Shown here: one piece after another, positions 15,594 to 23,730 of the stretch | How the letters are laid out: every line of letters starts with the position of its first letter | Position numbering within the stretch: the first letter of the stretch is position 1 | From: CAZWVA01 sp964636885 | Lineage (GTDB): Bacteria > Desulfobacterota_D > UBA1144 > Nemesobacterales > CSP1-2 | Direction: 5' to 3' | Assembly (NCBI GenBank): GCA_964636885.1 | Contig: CAZWVA010000037.1 | Coordinates: 1-26,189 of the forward strand | Length of the DNA: 26,189 bases | Notes under the pieces: model-generated | What the model was told of the DNA's origin: nothing | What the model saw: the letters and a program-made list of their open reading frames with translations, nothing else | Database searches by the model: none | Translations under genes and position numbers: made by a program

Positions 15594-15620
15594 ATCCATC
15601 CTCCTACAAAGCGATTACTC

Positions 15621-16730
15621 CTACCTTAGCTTGAGCGTTGAGAGAGCGAAAAGAGAAAGCACTAGGGAAATTATCCAGAACCTTATTACCACCTTTGATT
15701 CGGGCCAGCCGTTTAGTTCAAAATGGTGGTGAAGAGGAGCCATACGAAAAACCCTTTTACCTGTAAGCTTAAATGACAGTACCTGGACTATCACCGAGAC
15801 AGTCTCCATAACAAAAAGCCCCCCCACTAAAACGAGAAGGACCTCCTGTTTGATTATGAGAGAAACCGATCCAATGGCAGCGCCAAGGGCAAGGGAACCA
15901 ACGTCCCCCATAAATACCTGTGCGGGATGAGAGTTATACCAGAGAAACCCAAGACAGGCCCCACCTACAGTCGCAAGAAAGACCGCCAGTTCACCGCCCT
16001 CCGAGATATAGGGGATCTGCAGATACCTTGAAAACTCCATGTGTCCCGAAAGATAGGCGAAAACCACATAGGTTGCTGCCGTAACCGCTATAGAACCGAT
16101 AGCGAGTCCATCGAGCCCGTCCGTTAGATTCACGGCATTAGACGCTCCTACAACAACCATAATAGCAAATGGTATATAGAGCCAGCCCAAATCAAAAACC
16201 GCTTTCTTGAAAAAGGGAAAGACGACAGAAGTGAACGAGTAATAGGCAACCTGATCAACCCTGAGGGACATGGTAAACCCCTTTTTTTCCGCTATGAGAA
16301 GAAGGACAAAAAGAACACCCAGAAGGATCTGGAGCAAAAACTTCACCTTTGCACTCATTCCCCTACCACGGGATAGCTTTAACCAATCGTCAGCAAGACC
16401 GATCAGGGCATAGCCAATAGTAAGAACAAGGACAAACCACACGATTTCACTCATCAGGTTTGCCCATAGAAGCGTTGACACCGCTATCGCTATCACGATA
16501 AACAGGCCTCCCATGGTTGGGGTTCCGGCCTTGGATCGATGTCCAGGAGGCCCATCCGAACGGATGTTCTCCCGAAACTGTCTTCTAGACAGAAACTCTA
16601 TAAACGCCTTCCCCAGGACTATACTTATAAGGAAAGCCGTGACTCCTGCTCCAAAGGAACGAAAAGTGATGTATTTAAAAACGTTGAAAAACACGAAATC
16701 ATCTTTAAGGAGATAAAGAAAATAAAGCAT
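15621..16730 (-). CDS. mraY: Phospho-MurNAc-pentapeptide transferase MraY
   Basis: MraY moves phospho-MurNAc-pentapeptide from UDP to undecaprenyl phosphate, making lipid I in the inner membrane. The 369-residue product has about ten transmembrane helices. The family motifs are DGPPGHRSKAGTPTMGG, the Mg/substrate aspartates in LADDWLK, NAVNLTDGLDGLA and MGDVGSLALG, and the PLHHHFE loop. The ATG at 16730 starts six nt after the murF stop with a modest GAGAGG upstream. Length is normal. It is followed by an unusually long gap before murD. Confidence 0.97.
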   Translation of the reverse strand: MLYFLYLLKDDFVFFNVFKYITFRSFGAGVTAFLISIVLGKAFIEFLSRRQFRENIRSDGPPGHRSKAGTPTMGGLFIVIAIAVSTLLWANLMSEIVWFVLVLTIGYALIGLADDWLKLSRGRGMSAKVKFLLQILLGVLFVLLLIAEKKGFTMSLRVDQVAYYSFTSVVFPFFKKAVFDLGWLYIPFAIMVVVGASNAVNLTDGLDGLAIGSIAVTAATYVVFAYLSGHMEFSRYLQIPYISEGGELAVFLATVGGACLGFLWYNSHPAQVFMGDVGSLALGAAIGSVSLIIKQEVLLVLVGGLFVMETVSVIVQVLSFKLTGKRVFRMAPLHHHFELNGWPESKVVIRFWIISLVLSLFALSTLKLR

Positions 16731-16736
16731 ATAAAA

Positions 16737-18134
16737 CTACCTCTCAAAAAGCCTCTGAACTACGTTTTCCATCTTCATTCCACGTGAGCCTTTTATAAGA
16801 ACCAGGTCCCCAGGCTTGGCAACCCCTTTTAGAATCTCCGCGGCTTCACCGTGGGTCTTAGCGGCTACGCCCTCTACCCCTTCTCCGGCGCCAAGTAGAA
16901 CGTGCTTTCCGTATTCCCCATACGTTATGACAAAATCCACTCCCTTTTCGGAGAGAAATTCACCGAGACACACGTGCTCACTTTCACTGGCACTTCCAAG
17001 CTCAAGCATATCCCCAAGCACGGCGATAGCCCTTCCATTTCCCTTTAGTCTCACGAGCTCTTCTATCCCCCTTCTCATCGAATCGGGATTGGCATTATAC
17101 GTGTCGTTTATGATTTTAAAACCAAATGGGGTATCCATAACCTCGAGCCTCATGTAGGCCGGAACGAACCTTTCTAGTCCCGCTTGAATCTCATCGGCAC
17201 TGCACCCAAAAGAGAGTGCTACTCCTCCAGCGCATAGGGCGTTCATGACGTTATGAAGCCCTATTCCCCTTATTCTTACAGGGAACTCCATACCGCCTAT
17301 AATCATATTGAACCTTATCGCGGAAAGATCAACCGGGTTGATGTCCCTTGCAGATATATCAACGCCTGGGGAATCTATGCCAAATGTGATTTTATTACAC
17401 CTCGTAAGACTGGCGATTTCCCGAACCCAGGGGTCGTCCATATTCACCACGAAAGTGTTATCCTCAGTAAACCCCTCTACTAGTTCCCCCTTTGCCCTTG
17501 CCACGCCCTCTATTCCTCCGAGCTTCTCCAGATGGGCTCTTCCGATATTGGTAATCGCCCCCGTATCCGGCGCTGCGATTTCGGTAAGCCTCCTTATCTC
17601 GCCAAACTCGTTCATTCCGAGTTCCACCACAACCCTACTACAACCCTCCGTGATCTTTAGGAGCGTGAGAGGAAGACCGATCAGGTTGTTCAGGTTTCCC
17701 GAGTTCTTATGTACGGAGAATCTAAGGGACAGTATGCTCGAAGCCATCTCCTTTGTCGTAGTTTTTCCATTTGATCCCGTGATCGCAGCGAGCTTTAGAG
17801 CCGGGAAGCCCCTCCTCCATGACGATGCAAGATCCCCAAGGGCTCTTAAGGTCGAGGAAACCCGAATAAGCACCTTTCCACTCATACCAGTGATTGGAGT
17901 ATCCCTTTCGACAACCGCCCCTTTTGCGCCTTTATTAAGGGCCTCTGAAACAAAATCGTGTCCGTCAAATCTATCCCCTCGAAGGGCGAAGAAGAGTTCA
18001 TCCTTTCTTATCCTCCTCGAATCGGTAGAGACGCCGGAGAAGATTACTTCATCCGATTTAGACGGAGGCGTGGGGTTTTGCACATCTACCCGTTTCCCAT
18101 TTGTCGAGCTTAAAACCATGCTCAGTTTAAGCAT
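16737..18134 (-). CDS. murF: UDP-MurNAc-tripeptide--D-alanyl-D-alanine ligase MurF
   Basis: MurF attaches the D-Ala-D-Ala made by Ddl, completing the UDP-MurNAc-pentapeptide. The product has VSTDSRRIRKDELFFALRGDRFDGHDF in the N-domain (given here in parts: DSRRI, FFALRGDRFDGHDF), the P-loop GSNGKTT at about 120-126, NLIGLPLTLL, NIGRAHLEKLGG and NDTYNANPDS at about 343-352, which is specific for MurF. The frame extends to a TTG at 18146. I chose ATG 18134 (465 residues), which overlaps the murE stop by eight bases; a third candidate is ATG 18119. No strong ribosome binding site decides between them, so coupling to murE translation is likely. Confidence 0.95.
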   Translation of the reverse strand: MLKLSMVLSSTNGKRVDVQNPTPPSKSDEVIFSGVSTDSRRIRKDELFFALRGDRFDGHDFVSEALNKGAKGAVVERDTPITGMSGKVLIRVSSTLRALGDLASSWRRGFPALKLAAITGSNGKTTTKEMASSILSLRFSVHKNSGNLNNLIGLPLTLLKITEGCSRVVVELGMNEFGEIRRLTEIAAPDTGAITNIGRAHLEKLGGIEGVARAKGELVEGFTEDNTFVVNMDDPWVREIASLTRCNKITFGIDSPGVDISARDINPVDLSAIRFNMIIGGMEFPVRIRGIGLHNVMNALCAGGVALSFGCSADEIQAGLERFVPAYMRLEVMDTPFGFKIINDTYNANPDSMRRGIEELVRLKGNGRAIAVLGDMLELGSASESEHVCLGEFLSEKGVDFVITYGEYGKHVLLGAGEGVEGVAAKTHGEAAEILKGVAKPGDLVLIKGSRGMKMENVVQRLFER

Positions 18135-19626
18135 CCCTTTTTCCAATCTCCCGTAAAACTTCTCTAGCTACCTCTTTATCATCAAAGTGAATCCTTCTCG
18201 TCCCAAGAATCTGATAGTTCTCGTGACCCTTTCCCGCTATAAGAACAGTATCACCCTTTGCCGCAACCTCAATCGCCTTTCTTATCGCATCGCGTCTATC
18301 CGGGACCCTGAAATAGGGCTTATGATCGTCTCCACCCTCAAAGACCCCTTCTTCTATCTGGTCTATTATCCTTTCCGGGGGTTCCCCGCGAGGGTTGTCC
18401 GAGGTCACGATGAGTATATCGGAGAGCTCCTTTCCTATTCTTCCCATGATCGGTCTCTTGGTAGGATCCCTATCCCCTCCACAACCAAAGACCAGGATAA
18501 TATTACCAGGGGTAAGAGGCCTTACCGATAGAAGAACGTTCCTCAGAGCGTCGGGGGTGTGTGCGTAATCCACAAGGACGGTGATTCCCAAGGGATTTTC
18601 AACTCTGTCAAGCCTTCCAGGAACCGATACTAGTCTAGATACCCCTGCCTCTACAGCGCCTTTTGAGGAACCAAGGGAAAGCGCTGTAGCGCTTGCGGCA
18701 AGTATATTAGAGAGGTTATGCCTTCCATAGAGCTTCGAATCGATCTCTATATTCCCCCAAGGTGTGTTTAGAAGGGCCCGAATCCCATCATGGTAGATTT
18801 CGGCCTTTTCCGCATAAACCACCCCTTCCCCTCTTCTAGTGGAATAGGATACGACCTCTCCCACCGCCTCTTTTGCTATCTCTTTTCCATAGGGATCGTC
18901 AAAGTTTATTATAGAAAACCTCTCCCCCTTCTCGCTTCTCCTAAGAACCTCTGAAAATAACCTCTTCTTTGCAGAGAAGTAATCCTCCATCGTCTCATGA
19001 TAGTCGAGATGGTCTTGAGTGAGGTTTGTAAAAACCGCCGCATCGAAGTGACAGCCAAGAACCCTCTTCCTATCAAGTGCGTGTGAGGAAACCTCCATTA
19101 CAACGTATCTGACCCCAGACGACCGCATGTCACTAAGAAGCCTCGTCAAATCCAGAGACTCCGGCGTTGTCATTGAAGACGGAATCCTGTTCATGGAGAA
19201 CCTGTATTCAACCGTTCCTATTAAGCCGGTGTTTTTTTTCTCCTCTTGCCATATCGATTCAAGAATATATGTAACCGTCGTCTTCCCGTTTGTTCCCGTG
19301 ACCCCAACAAGGGTTAGTTCCTTTGTAGGATGAAAGAAGAAGTTAGCCGAGATCTCAGCAAGCGCGGACTTCGTGTCTTCGACTCTAATGATAGAGGTAT
19401 CATTAAAAACCTCATTAGGTATCTCTTCGACGACTATAGCCCTTGCCCCATTTTCTATAGCCACCCCTAAGTACTTATGTCCATCCGTCTTTTCACCCCT
19501 TATCGCGACAAAAAGAAAGCCGGGGCGGACCTCCTTCGAGTCATAAGAGATTCCGGCAATGTCCACATCGTCTCTGCCGAGAATCCGTTTAACCTCCACT
19601 CCCTTGATTAAATCCCTTAAGACCAT
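18127..19626 (-). CDS. murE: UDP-MurNAc-L-Ala-D-Glu--meso-diaminopimelate ligase MurE
   Basis: MurE adds the third residue of the stem peptide. The 499-residue product has the P-loop GTNGKTT at 111-117, TTPESLDL at 153-160, NLTQDHLDYH at 201-210 and a lysine pair near 220 where the family is carbamylated. The residue-selecting motif reads DNPR (410-413), the form found in meso-diaminopimelate-adding enzymes, whereas lysine-adding enzymes differ here. A late GKGHENYQ also fits. The ATG at 19626 follows AAGGG by about five nt. It is preceded by a 137-nt structured gap after ftsI, and its end overlaps murF. Confidence 0.97.
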   Translation of the reverse strand: MVLRDLIKGVEVKRILGRDDVDIAGISYDSKEVRPGFLFVAIRGEKTDGHKYLGVAIENGARAIVVEEIPNEVFNDTSIIRVEDTKSALAEISANFFFHPTKELTLVGVTGTNGKTTVTYILESIWQEEKKNTGLIGTVEYRFSMNRIPSSMTTPESLDLTRLLSDMRSSGVRYVVMEVSSHALDRKRVLGCHFDAAVFTNLTQDHLDYHETMEDYFSAKKRLFSEVLRRSEKGERFSIINFDDPYGKEIAKEAVGEVVSYSTRRGEGVVYAEKAEIYHDGIRALLNTPWGNIEIDSKLYGRHNLSNILAASATALSLGSSKGAVEAGVSRLVSVPGRLDRVENPLGITVLVDYAHTPDALRNVLLSVRPLTPGNIILVFGCGGDRDPTKRPIMGRIGKELSDILIVTSDNPRGEPPERIIDQIEEGVFEGGDDHKPYFRVPDRRDAIRKAIEVAAKGDTVLIAGKGHENYQILGTRRIHFDDKEVAREVLREIGKRDA

Positions 19627-19672
19627 GTAACCCTTCTACTCAGCCGAAGATAAGCACAGATATAAAAGCCCG

Positions 19673-19699
19673 GAACCCGAGGTTTATCCGACCGGGTTC
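19673..19699 (-). other. Hairpin in the ftsI-murE gap
   Basis: GAACCCG and CGGGTTC form a perfect 7-bp, GC-rich stem around a 13-nt loop. On the minus (transcribed) strand it is followed by CGGGCTTTTATAT, a short T-run, about 50 nt before murE. It may be a weak terminator or attenuator, or an RNA processing site. Confidence 0.4.
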
Positions 19700-19734
19700 A
19701 CGACCCTAGCCCCAACTCTACCGCTTTTCGTAAT

Positions 19735-19749
19735 CTCCTACCCTAGGAG
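19735..19749 (-). other. Small hairpin just after ftsI
   Basis: CTCCTA and TAGGAG form a 6-bp stem with a 3-nt loop, 15 nt after the ftsI stop. It lies in the same gap as the 19673-19699 hairpin. A TTGACA on the minus strand at 19761-19756 is next to it, but no -10 follows at proper spacing. Confidence 0.35.
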
Positions 19750-19763
19750 TAATTATGTCAAGA

Positions 19764-21680
19764 TCATATGGTCTGCTTCAATTCTATAGAGCAGATCGTA
19801 TCCTCTTTTATCCTCTCCCCGGCCCTCGGTTTCTGATCGTTGGCGTATCCGCTTCCCTTTAGCCTAATCTTTATTCCCTCTTTTTCAGCCCACCTTAGGA
19901 TATCTCTTGCACTCATGCCCCGAAGATCCGGCATTATTTTTAGCTCGGCAAAAGCCCTCTCAGGGGAAACCCCTAGATAGAATAAAACCCTTTCCGCAAT
20001 CCTTTTAAATATAGGCGCCGCTATTACCCCGCCATAGGGGCTCGTCTTGGGATCCTCTACGAGCACAACAACCGTTATTTTCGGATTATCAACAGGCGCA
20101 AAACCGATAAAAGACGACAGGTAACGGTTGGAGTAGTAGCCTCCGGTTTCAGGGTTCGGAATCTGAGCCGTTCCCGTCTTCCCTGCCACCCTATATCCGG
20201 GAATAGAGGCCTCCTTACCAGTGCCGCTTTCCACAACCCCTTCCAGGATCCTTTTGACCTCCTCTGCCGTATCATATGAAATCACCCTCCTTATGACCTC
20301 CGGTTCTCTTTTCTCAATCACCCTTCCATCGGGTCCGATTATCTCCTTAACCGTATACGGCTTCATAAGATACCCACCATTTGCAACGGCCGAAAGGGCC
20401 GATGCGAGTTGAAGAGCGGTAACCGATATCCCCTGACCGAAGGAAAGGGTTGCGAGTTCAACGGGTCCCCATCTTCTCGGGCTCGTGAGCCTTCCACTTG
20501 ACTCACCGGGTAGATCTATCCCAGTTTTTTCCCCAAAACCGAATGCCTTAAGATACTTATAGAATCCATCTTTGCCTAGGATTTCCGCTATCTTTCCTGC
20601 ACAGATATTGCTCGATACCTCTATAATCTGAGCCACGTTAAGTATTCCGTAGGAATGCACATCGTTTATGATCGAGCGTCCTACCTTTCTTCTGCCGTTT
20701 TCGCAATTGAATTTTGAGTCTGGATTTACCTTCTTCTCCTCTATAGCGGCGGCTGCTAGAAAAGCCTTTATCGTCGAGCCGGGCTCAAACGAGTACCATA
20801 CCGGGAGGTTTCTTCTGGTTCCCTCATCGTACTTAACAAAGTCGTTTGGATCAAAAAAGGGATAGGAAGCCATGGCGAGTATAGCACCGGTTTCCGGGTT
20901 CATAACTACCGCCATCCCCTTCTGAGCGAAGGATTTTTCTACGCCCTCTTTGAGTTCCTTCTCGACTACGTACTGGATCTGGGAGTCTATATTAAGAACG
21001 ACGTCATAACCCGATACGCTTGCCTCAACATTAATCGGAGCATCTATGATCTCCCTTCCCCGCGCGTCCCTCTTTACGGTTATTTTTCCGGGACTTCCAG
21101 CGAGCAAACCGTCAAGCTCATATTCGATTCCCTCTATTCCCTTGGAATCTATATTGGTAAACCCTAGAACCTGACCCGCAAGGTGTCCGTTTGGATACAC
21201 CCGCTTTGGCTCTTCTATAAAGCCTATTCCCTCTATATTCGCGCTTTTTAACCTGGCAACCAAACCGGGTTCGGCAAGCCTCGTAACCCAAATGAACGGT
21301 TTTTTGGAAAGCAACATACCGAGAATCTCTTTTTGAGAATACCTGAGGTACTTAGAGAGTTCCACTGAGAACCGTTTAATGTCCTTCACGTTTCCCGGAT
21401 GCACGTATATAGATTCGGCGTCTATATTTACGGCGAGTTCCTTTCTATTTGCATCCAGGATCTTACCCCGACGTGGGAGCAGTGTTAAGAGCCCGGTGTG
21501 CTGTTTTCTTGCGACTTCAATCGCACGATCTCTATTTAGCACCTGGAGTTTTAAAGCCCTAAACGACACGGCTCCAAAGAGAACGAGGATAGCTCCACCT
21601 ATTATCCAAACCCTCCATAGGGGCTTTGTTAAGTCCCTTGAAAGAGAGATCCTTTTCTTAGAGTTTTTCGTCTTTTTCAT
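19764..21680 (-). CDS. ftsI: Septal peptidoglycan transpeptidase FtsI (PBP3) with a PASTA domain
   Basis: FtsI is the class B penicillin-binding protein that crosslinks septal peptidoglycan made by FtsW. The 638-residue product has a basic cytoplasmic tail, one transmembrane helix (about 22-41) and a pedestal domain with RGKILDANRKELAVN. The transpeptidase domain has the nucleophile motif STIK (Ser302), SSN (356-358) and KTG (501-503). A C-terminal PASTA domain (about 582-638, MPDLRGMSARDILRWAEKEG) is present. E. coli FtsI lacks PASTA, but many deltaproteobacterial and Gram-positive homologues have it. The ATG at 21680 follows GGGGAG and overlaps the ftsL stop by four bases. Its product is exported via the uncleaved helix. 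Confidence 0.97.
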   Translation of the reverse strand: MKKTKNSKKRISLSRDLTKPLWRVWIIGGAILVLFGAVSFRALKLQVLNRDRAIEVARKQHTGLLTLLPRRGKILDANRKELAVNIDAESIYVHPGNVKDIKRFSVELSKYLRYSQKEILGMLLSKKPFIWVTRLAEPGLVARLKSANIEGIGFIEEPKRVYPNGHLAGQVLGFTNIDSKGIEGIEYELDGLLAGSPGKITVKRDARGREIIDAPINVEASVSGYDVVLNIDSQIQYVVEKELKEGVEKSFAQKGMAVVMNPETGAILAMASYPFFDPNDFVKYDEGTRRNLPVWYSFEPGSTIKAFLAAAAIEEKKVNPDSKFNCENGRRKVGRSIINDVHSYGILNVAQIIEVSSNICAGKIAEILGKDGFYKYLKAFGFGEKTGIDLPGESSGRLTSPRRWGPVELATLSFGQGISVTALQLASALSAVANGGYLMKPYTVKEIIGPDGRVIEKREPEVIRRVISYDTAEEVKRILEGVVESGTGKEASIPGYRVAGKTGTAQIPNPETGGYYSNRYLSSFIGFAPVDNPKITVVVLVEDPKTSPYGGVIAAPIFKRIAERVLFYLGVSPERAFAELKIMPDLRGMSARDILRWAEKEGIKIRLKGSGYANDQKPRAGERIKEDTICSIELKQTI

Positions 21681-22015
21681 TTGGTCTCCCCAACCACTGT
21701 GTTCTCTTCCATGTATATAAGATCGTCCTGAGTGGGGAATTTAAAACCGAGCTCTCGTGCTATACCCTCGATCCTCTCCGGGGACTTAAGCTTCATAAAC
21801 TCGGCCCGAAGTATGAGGTTTTCTTTTAATACCTCTTCCTCCCTTTTCTTGCTTGCCGAGATTTCGTAGCCTATTTTTAGCGATTCGACCTTGATGGTTA
21901 TATAGGCAATGGCAAGACCGAGTGTAAAGAGAACGAGAACCAGAAACCTAGTTGAGAAAATGACCCTTTCCAGATTCGAATTCCCTCTCACTCTTATAGT
22001 CCTAGCCAGAGCCAT
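21677..22015 (-). CDS. ftsL: Cell division protein FtsL
   Basis: FtsL is a small bitopic protein that, with FtsB and FtsQ, activates the FtsW-FtsI synthase. The 112-residue product has a short basic cytoplasmic part, one transmembrane helix (about 23-41) and then a coiled-coil stretch (EISASKKREEEVLKENLILR). It ends with the LKSPERIEGIARELGF motif typical of FtsL and FtsB-like proteins. Sequence conservation is low in this family; the assignment rests on topology and on the position between rsmH and ftsI. The ATG at 22015 is four nt after the rsmH stop. Confidence 0.88.
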   Translation of the reverse strand: MALARTIRVRGNSNLERVIFSTRFLVLVLFTLGLAIAYITIKVESLKIGYEISASKKREEEVLKENLILRAEFMKLKSPERIEGIARELGFKFPTQDDLIYMEENTVVGETK

Positions 22016-22019
22016 TGAC

Positions 22020-22979
22020 CTATATCCTTTCTCCCGCTCTCAATTTCGCGCTTCTCGCCCTTGGGTTATTCAGCGTCTCCTCAACACCCGGCGTAAGTGG
22101 AGAGCGGGTAAGAACCTTAATGATACCCCTTCTTCCACACCCGCATTTGGGTAGTCGAGGAGGGCAGACGCAGGGTGCGGATAGCCTCTTAAATGTGTTT
22201 TTTACCAACCTGTCCTCCAGTGAATGAAAGGAAATGACAACGATCCTACCACCTATTTTAAGAAGTGAAACAGACTCATTGAGAAAGCGCTCCAGATTCT
22301 CCAGTTCGTTATTCACCGCGATACGAAGAGCCTGAAAGGTCTTTGTAGCGGGATGGATGTTTTGCGGGTGAAACTGTTTAGGGATCGCGTTTGACACTAT
22401 ATCGGCAAGCTGAATCGAACTCTTTATCGGTTTTTCACGGCGAACCCTGAGTATCTCACGCGCTATTCTTCTTGCCCATTTCTCTTCGCCGTACTTGCTT
22501 AAGACCTTGGAGATCTCCTCCTCATCCATCTCGTTTACAAGGTCATAAGCGGTAAACCTGAGTCTGGCATCCATTCTCATATCGAGAGGTTCATCCCTTA
22601 AAAAACTAAAACCCCTTCCACTGGCATCTATCTGAAATGACGACATCCCTAGGTCTGCTATAATCCCATCTACCTCATCTATACCGAGGGACTCAAGCAC
22701 ATCGCGAATCTCGGAGAAGTTCTTGTTTATGAATACCACCCGACCTGTGAAATCCGAAAGGCGTTTTCTTGAGAATGAGAGGGATTCGTCATCAACGTCA
22801 AAGCCTATCACCTTGGCCGCATAACCCGAGGCCTTTAAAATAGCCTCCGTGTGCCCCCCGAGCCCTAGGGTCACGTCTACGTAGATCCCATCAGGGCGAG
22901 GGGACAGGAATTCCACCGCCTCTTTCACCATAACAGACCTATGAATCGGTTTTTCTGTCTCTAGTATCGCCTTTTCCAT
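22020..22979 (-). CDS. rsmH: 16S rRNA (cytosine(1402)-N4)-methyltransferase RsmH
   Basis: RsmH (MraW) methylates N4 of C1402 in 16S rRNA with S-adenosylmethionine. The product has HRSVMVKEAVEFL near the start, the SAM-binding DVTLGLGGHTEAIL, IIADLGMSSFQID, GRGFSF, NNELENLERFL and VISFHSLEDRLVKN. The open frame extends to 23081, far into mraZ. I chose ATG 22979 (319 residues, normal for the family), one base after the mraZ stop, with AGGGG upstream; the extra 34 residues would be arginine-rich and unlike the family. Confidence 0.97.
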   Translation of the reverse strand: MEKAILETEKPIHRSVMVKEAVEFLSPRPDGIYVDVTLGLGGHTEAILKASGYAAKVIGFDVDDESLSFSRKRLSDFTGRVVFINKNFSEIRDVLESLGIDEVDGIIADLGMSSFQIDASGRGFSFLRDEPLDMRMDARLRFTAYDLVNEMDEEEISKVLSKYGEEKWARRIAREILRVRREKPIKSSIQLADIVSNAIPKQFHPQNIHPATKTFQALRIAVNNELENLERFLNESVSLLKIGGRIVVISFHSLEDRLVKNTFKRLSAPCVCPPRLPKCGCGRRGIIKVLTRSPLTPGVEETLNNPRARSAKLRAGERI

Positions 22980-22980
22980 C

Positions 22981-23427
22981 TTACAACCCCTGCCCTGCCA
23001 GGATTTCTCTACTCCTCTTAAACTCCTCGTAAGCCTTCTTGGACTCCTCCTCCTCCCAAACCTCCTTTGACCAGATTTCAAACCTAGTAAGCATCCCTAT
23101 CATCACCACATCGCGCTTGATCTGGGCATGGTTTCTTAGAGACTGTGGAATGAGAACCCTCCCTTGGCTATCAATCGGACAGTCAACAGCCGCTCCCATA
23201 AGGTACCTAAGAAATGAGATTACCTCCTGCTTAAACTGCGGGAGGTCAGCCGCCTTCTTTTCTATATCGTTCCACTCCTTTACAGGATAAGCGGCAAGGC
23301 ACTTGTCAAAGTTCGTTATTATAAGGGTTTCATCCCCGTATTTATCCCTTAGAACCTCCCTAAACCTCGATGGTACGCTTATCCGCCCTTTATCCGTCAT
23401 CGTGTGCTCGTATCTGCCTCTAAACAT
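22981..23427 (-). CDS. mraZ: Transcriptional regulator MraZ
   Basis: MraZ is a DNA-binding protein that controls the dcw cluster from its own promoter. The 148-residue product consists of two SpoVT/AbrB-like halves. The first has MFRGRYEHTMTDKGRISVPSRFR (motifs DKGRISVP), the second AVDCPIDSQGRVLIPQSLR (motif DSQGRVLIP). Length is normal. The ATG at 23427 lacks a clear Shine-Dalgarno sequence. The leader is only about 40 nt and consists largely of the tandem repeats at 23441-23480. It is the first gene of the cluster and abuts rsmH with a one-base gap. Confidence 0.97.
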   Translation of the reverse strand: MFRGRYEHTMTDKGRISVPSRFREVLRDKYGDETLIITNFDKCLAAYPVKEWNDIEKKAADLPQFKQEVISFLRYLMGAAVDCPIDSQGRVLIPQSLRNHAQIKRDVVMIGMLTRFEIWSKEVWEEEESKKAYEEFKRSREILAGQGL

Positions 23428-23440
23428 GTCGGATTTTACA

Positions 23441-23480
23441 TGCCCAAATATGCCACTTTATGCCACTTTAGACCACTATA
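23441..23480 (-). promoter_or_regulatory. Four tandem 10-bp MraZ operator boxes
   Basis: On the minus strand four units follow one another without gaps: TATAGTGGTC, TAAAGTGGCA, TAAAGTGGCA and TATTTGGGCA. Two are identical, and all share the GTGG/TGGG core. MraZ proteins of E. coli and Mycoplasma are known to bind direct repeats with a 10-bp period (TGGGN and AAAGTG[T/G] types). The first unit includes the -10 hexamer, and the others lie across the start and leader, so binding should repress. Binding itself is inferred. Confidence 0.85.
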
Positions 23481-23503
23481 TAAAAACGTGTTAACTTTGT
23501 CAA
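23475..23503 (-). promoter_or_regulatory. Sigma-70 promoter of the dcw cluster (Pmra)
   Basis: On the minus strand TTGACA (23503-23498) is perfect and is followed after 17 nt by TATAGT (23480-23475), five of six to consensus. Upstream, phased A/T tracts at about 23508-23531 resemble an UP element. Start of transcription is expected near 23468. This is the strongest promoter match in the window. Confidence 0.85.
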
Positions 23504-23730
23504 GTAAGTTTTTGAAATTTTTTAATTTTTTACGCATATAAAGAGACCCAGAAGGGCCATTCTAATGATTTTATGAGTATTTACAGGGAGATAGATAAAT
23601 ATTATAAAATACTTTAAATATCATCCACAATTCGCTAAGATGTCTATATAATCACAAAAACAGGTATTCGGTCAAAAAAGCCTCGATTGACGGTGTGCGG
23701 TTCGATTTTTATCCTTAATAAGGGGAATAC
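23504..23730. other. AT-rich divergent intergenic region
   Basis: It separates the dcw promoter from the DUF4911-like gene. It holds A/T tracts (23508-23531), one DnaA-box-like TCATCCACA (23621-23629, one mismatch), and two candidate plus-strand promoters. These are TCCACA-17-TATAAT (23624-23652) and TTGACG-17-TATCCT (23687-23715). No ORF or RNA gene is supported. Confidence 0.5.
23687..23715 (+). promoter_or_regulatory. Candidate promoter for the DUF4911-like gene
   Basis: TTGACG (23687-23692), a 17-nt spacer and TATCCT (23710-23715) precede the gene by 15 nt. The alternative TCCACA-17-TATAAT at 23624-23652 has a perfect -10 and would leave a leader of about 70 nt. I cannot choose between them from sequence. 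Confidence 0.35.

Noticed and set aside
17308..18156. A 282-codon plus-strand frame across murF
   Set aside because: It lies antisense to conserved MurF motifs, has low-complexity composition and no family features.
19733..19761. TTGACA between ftsI and murE as an internal promoter
   Set aside because: No -10-like hexamer occurs at 16-18 nt; the positions read GGAGAT or GAGATT.
22980..23081. Longer rsmH start giving 34 extra residues
   Set aside because: The extension is arginine-rich, lies inside mraZ and does not match the family N-terminus; ATG 22979 fits normal RsmH length.
23690..23712. GGTTCGAT resembling a tRNA T-loop
   Set aside because: No acceptor stem, anticodon arm or CCA end can be folded around it.
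23504..23730. Possible replication origin (AT-rich with one DnaA-box-like site)
   Set aside because: Only one box with a mismatch, no cluster of boxes, and no dnaA, dnaN or gidA neighbours. AT-richness is explained by promoters.
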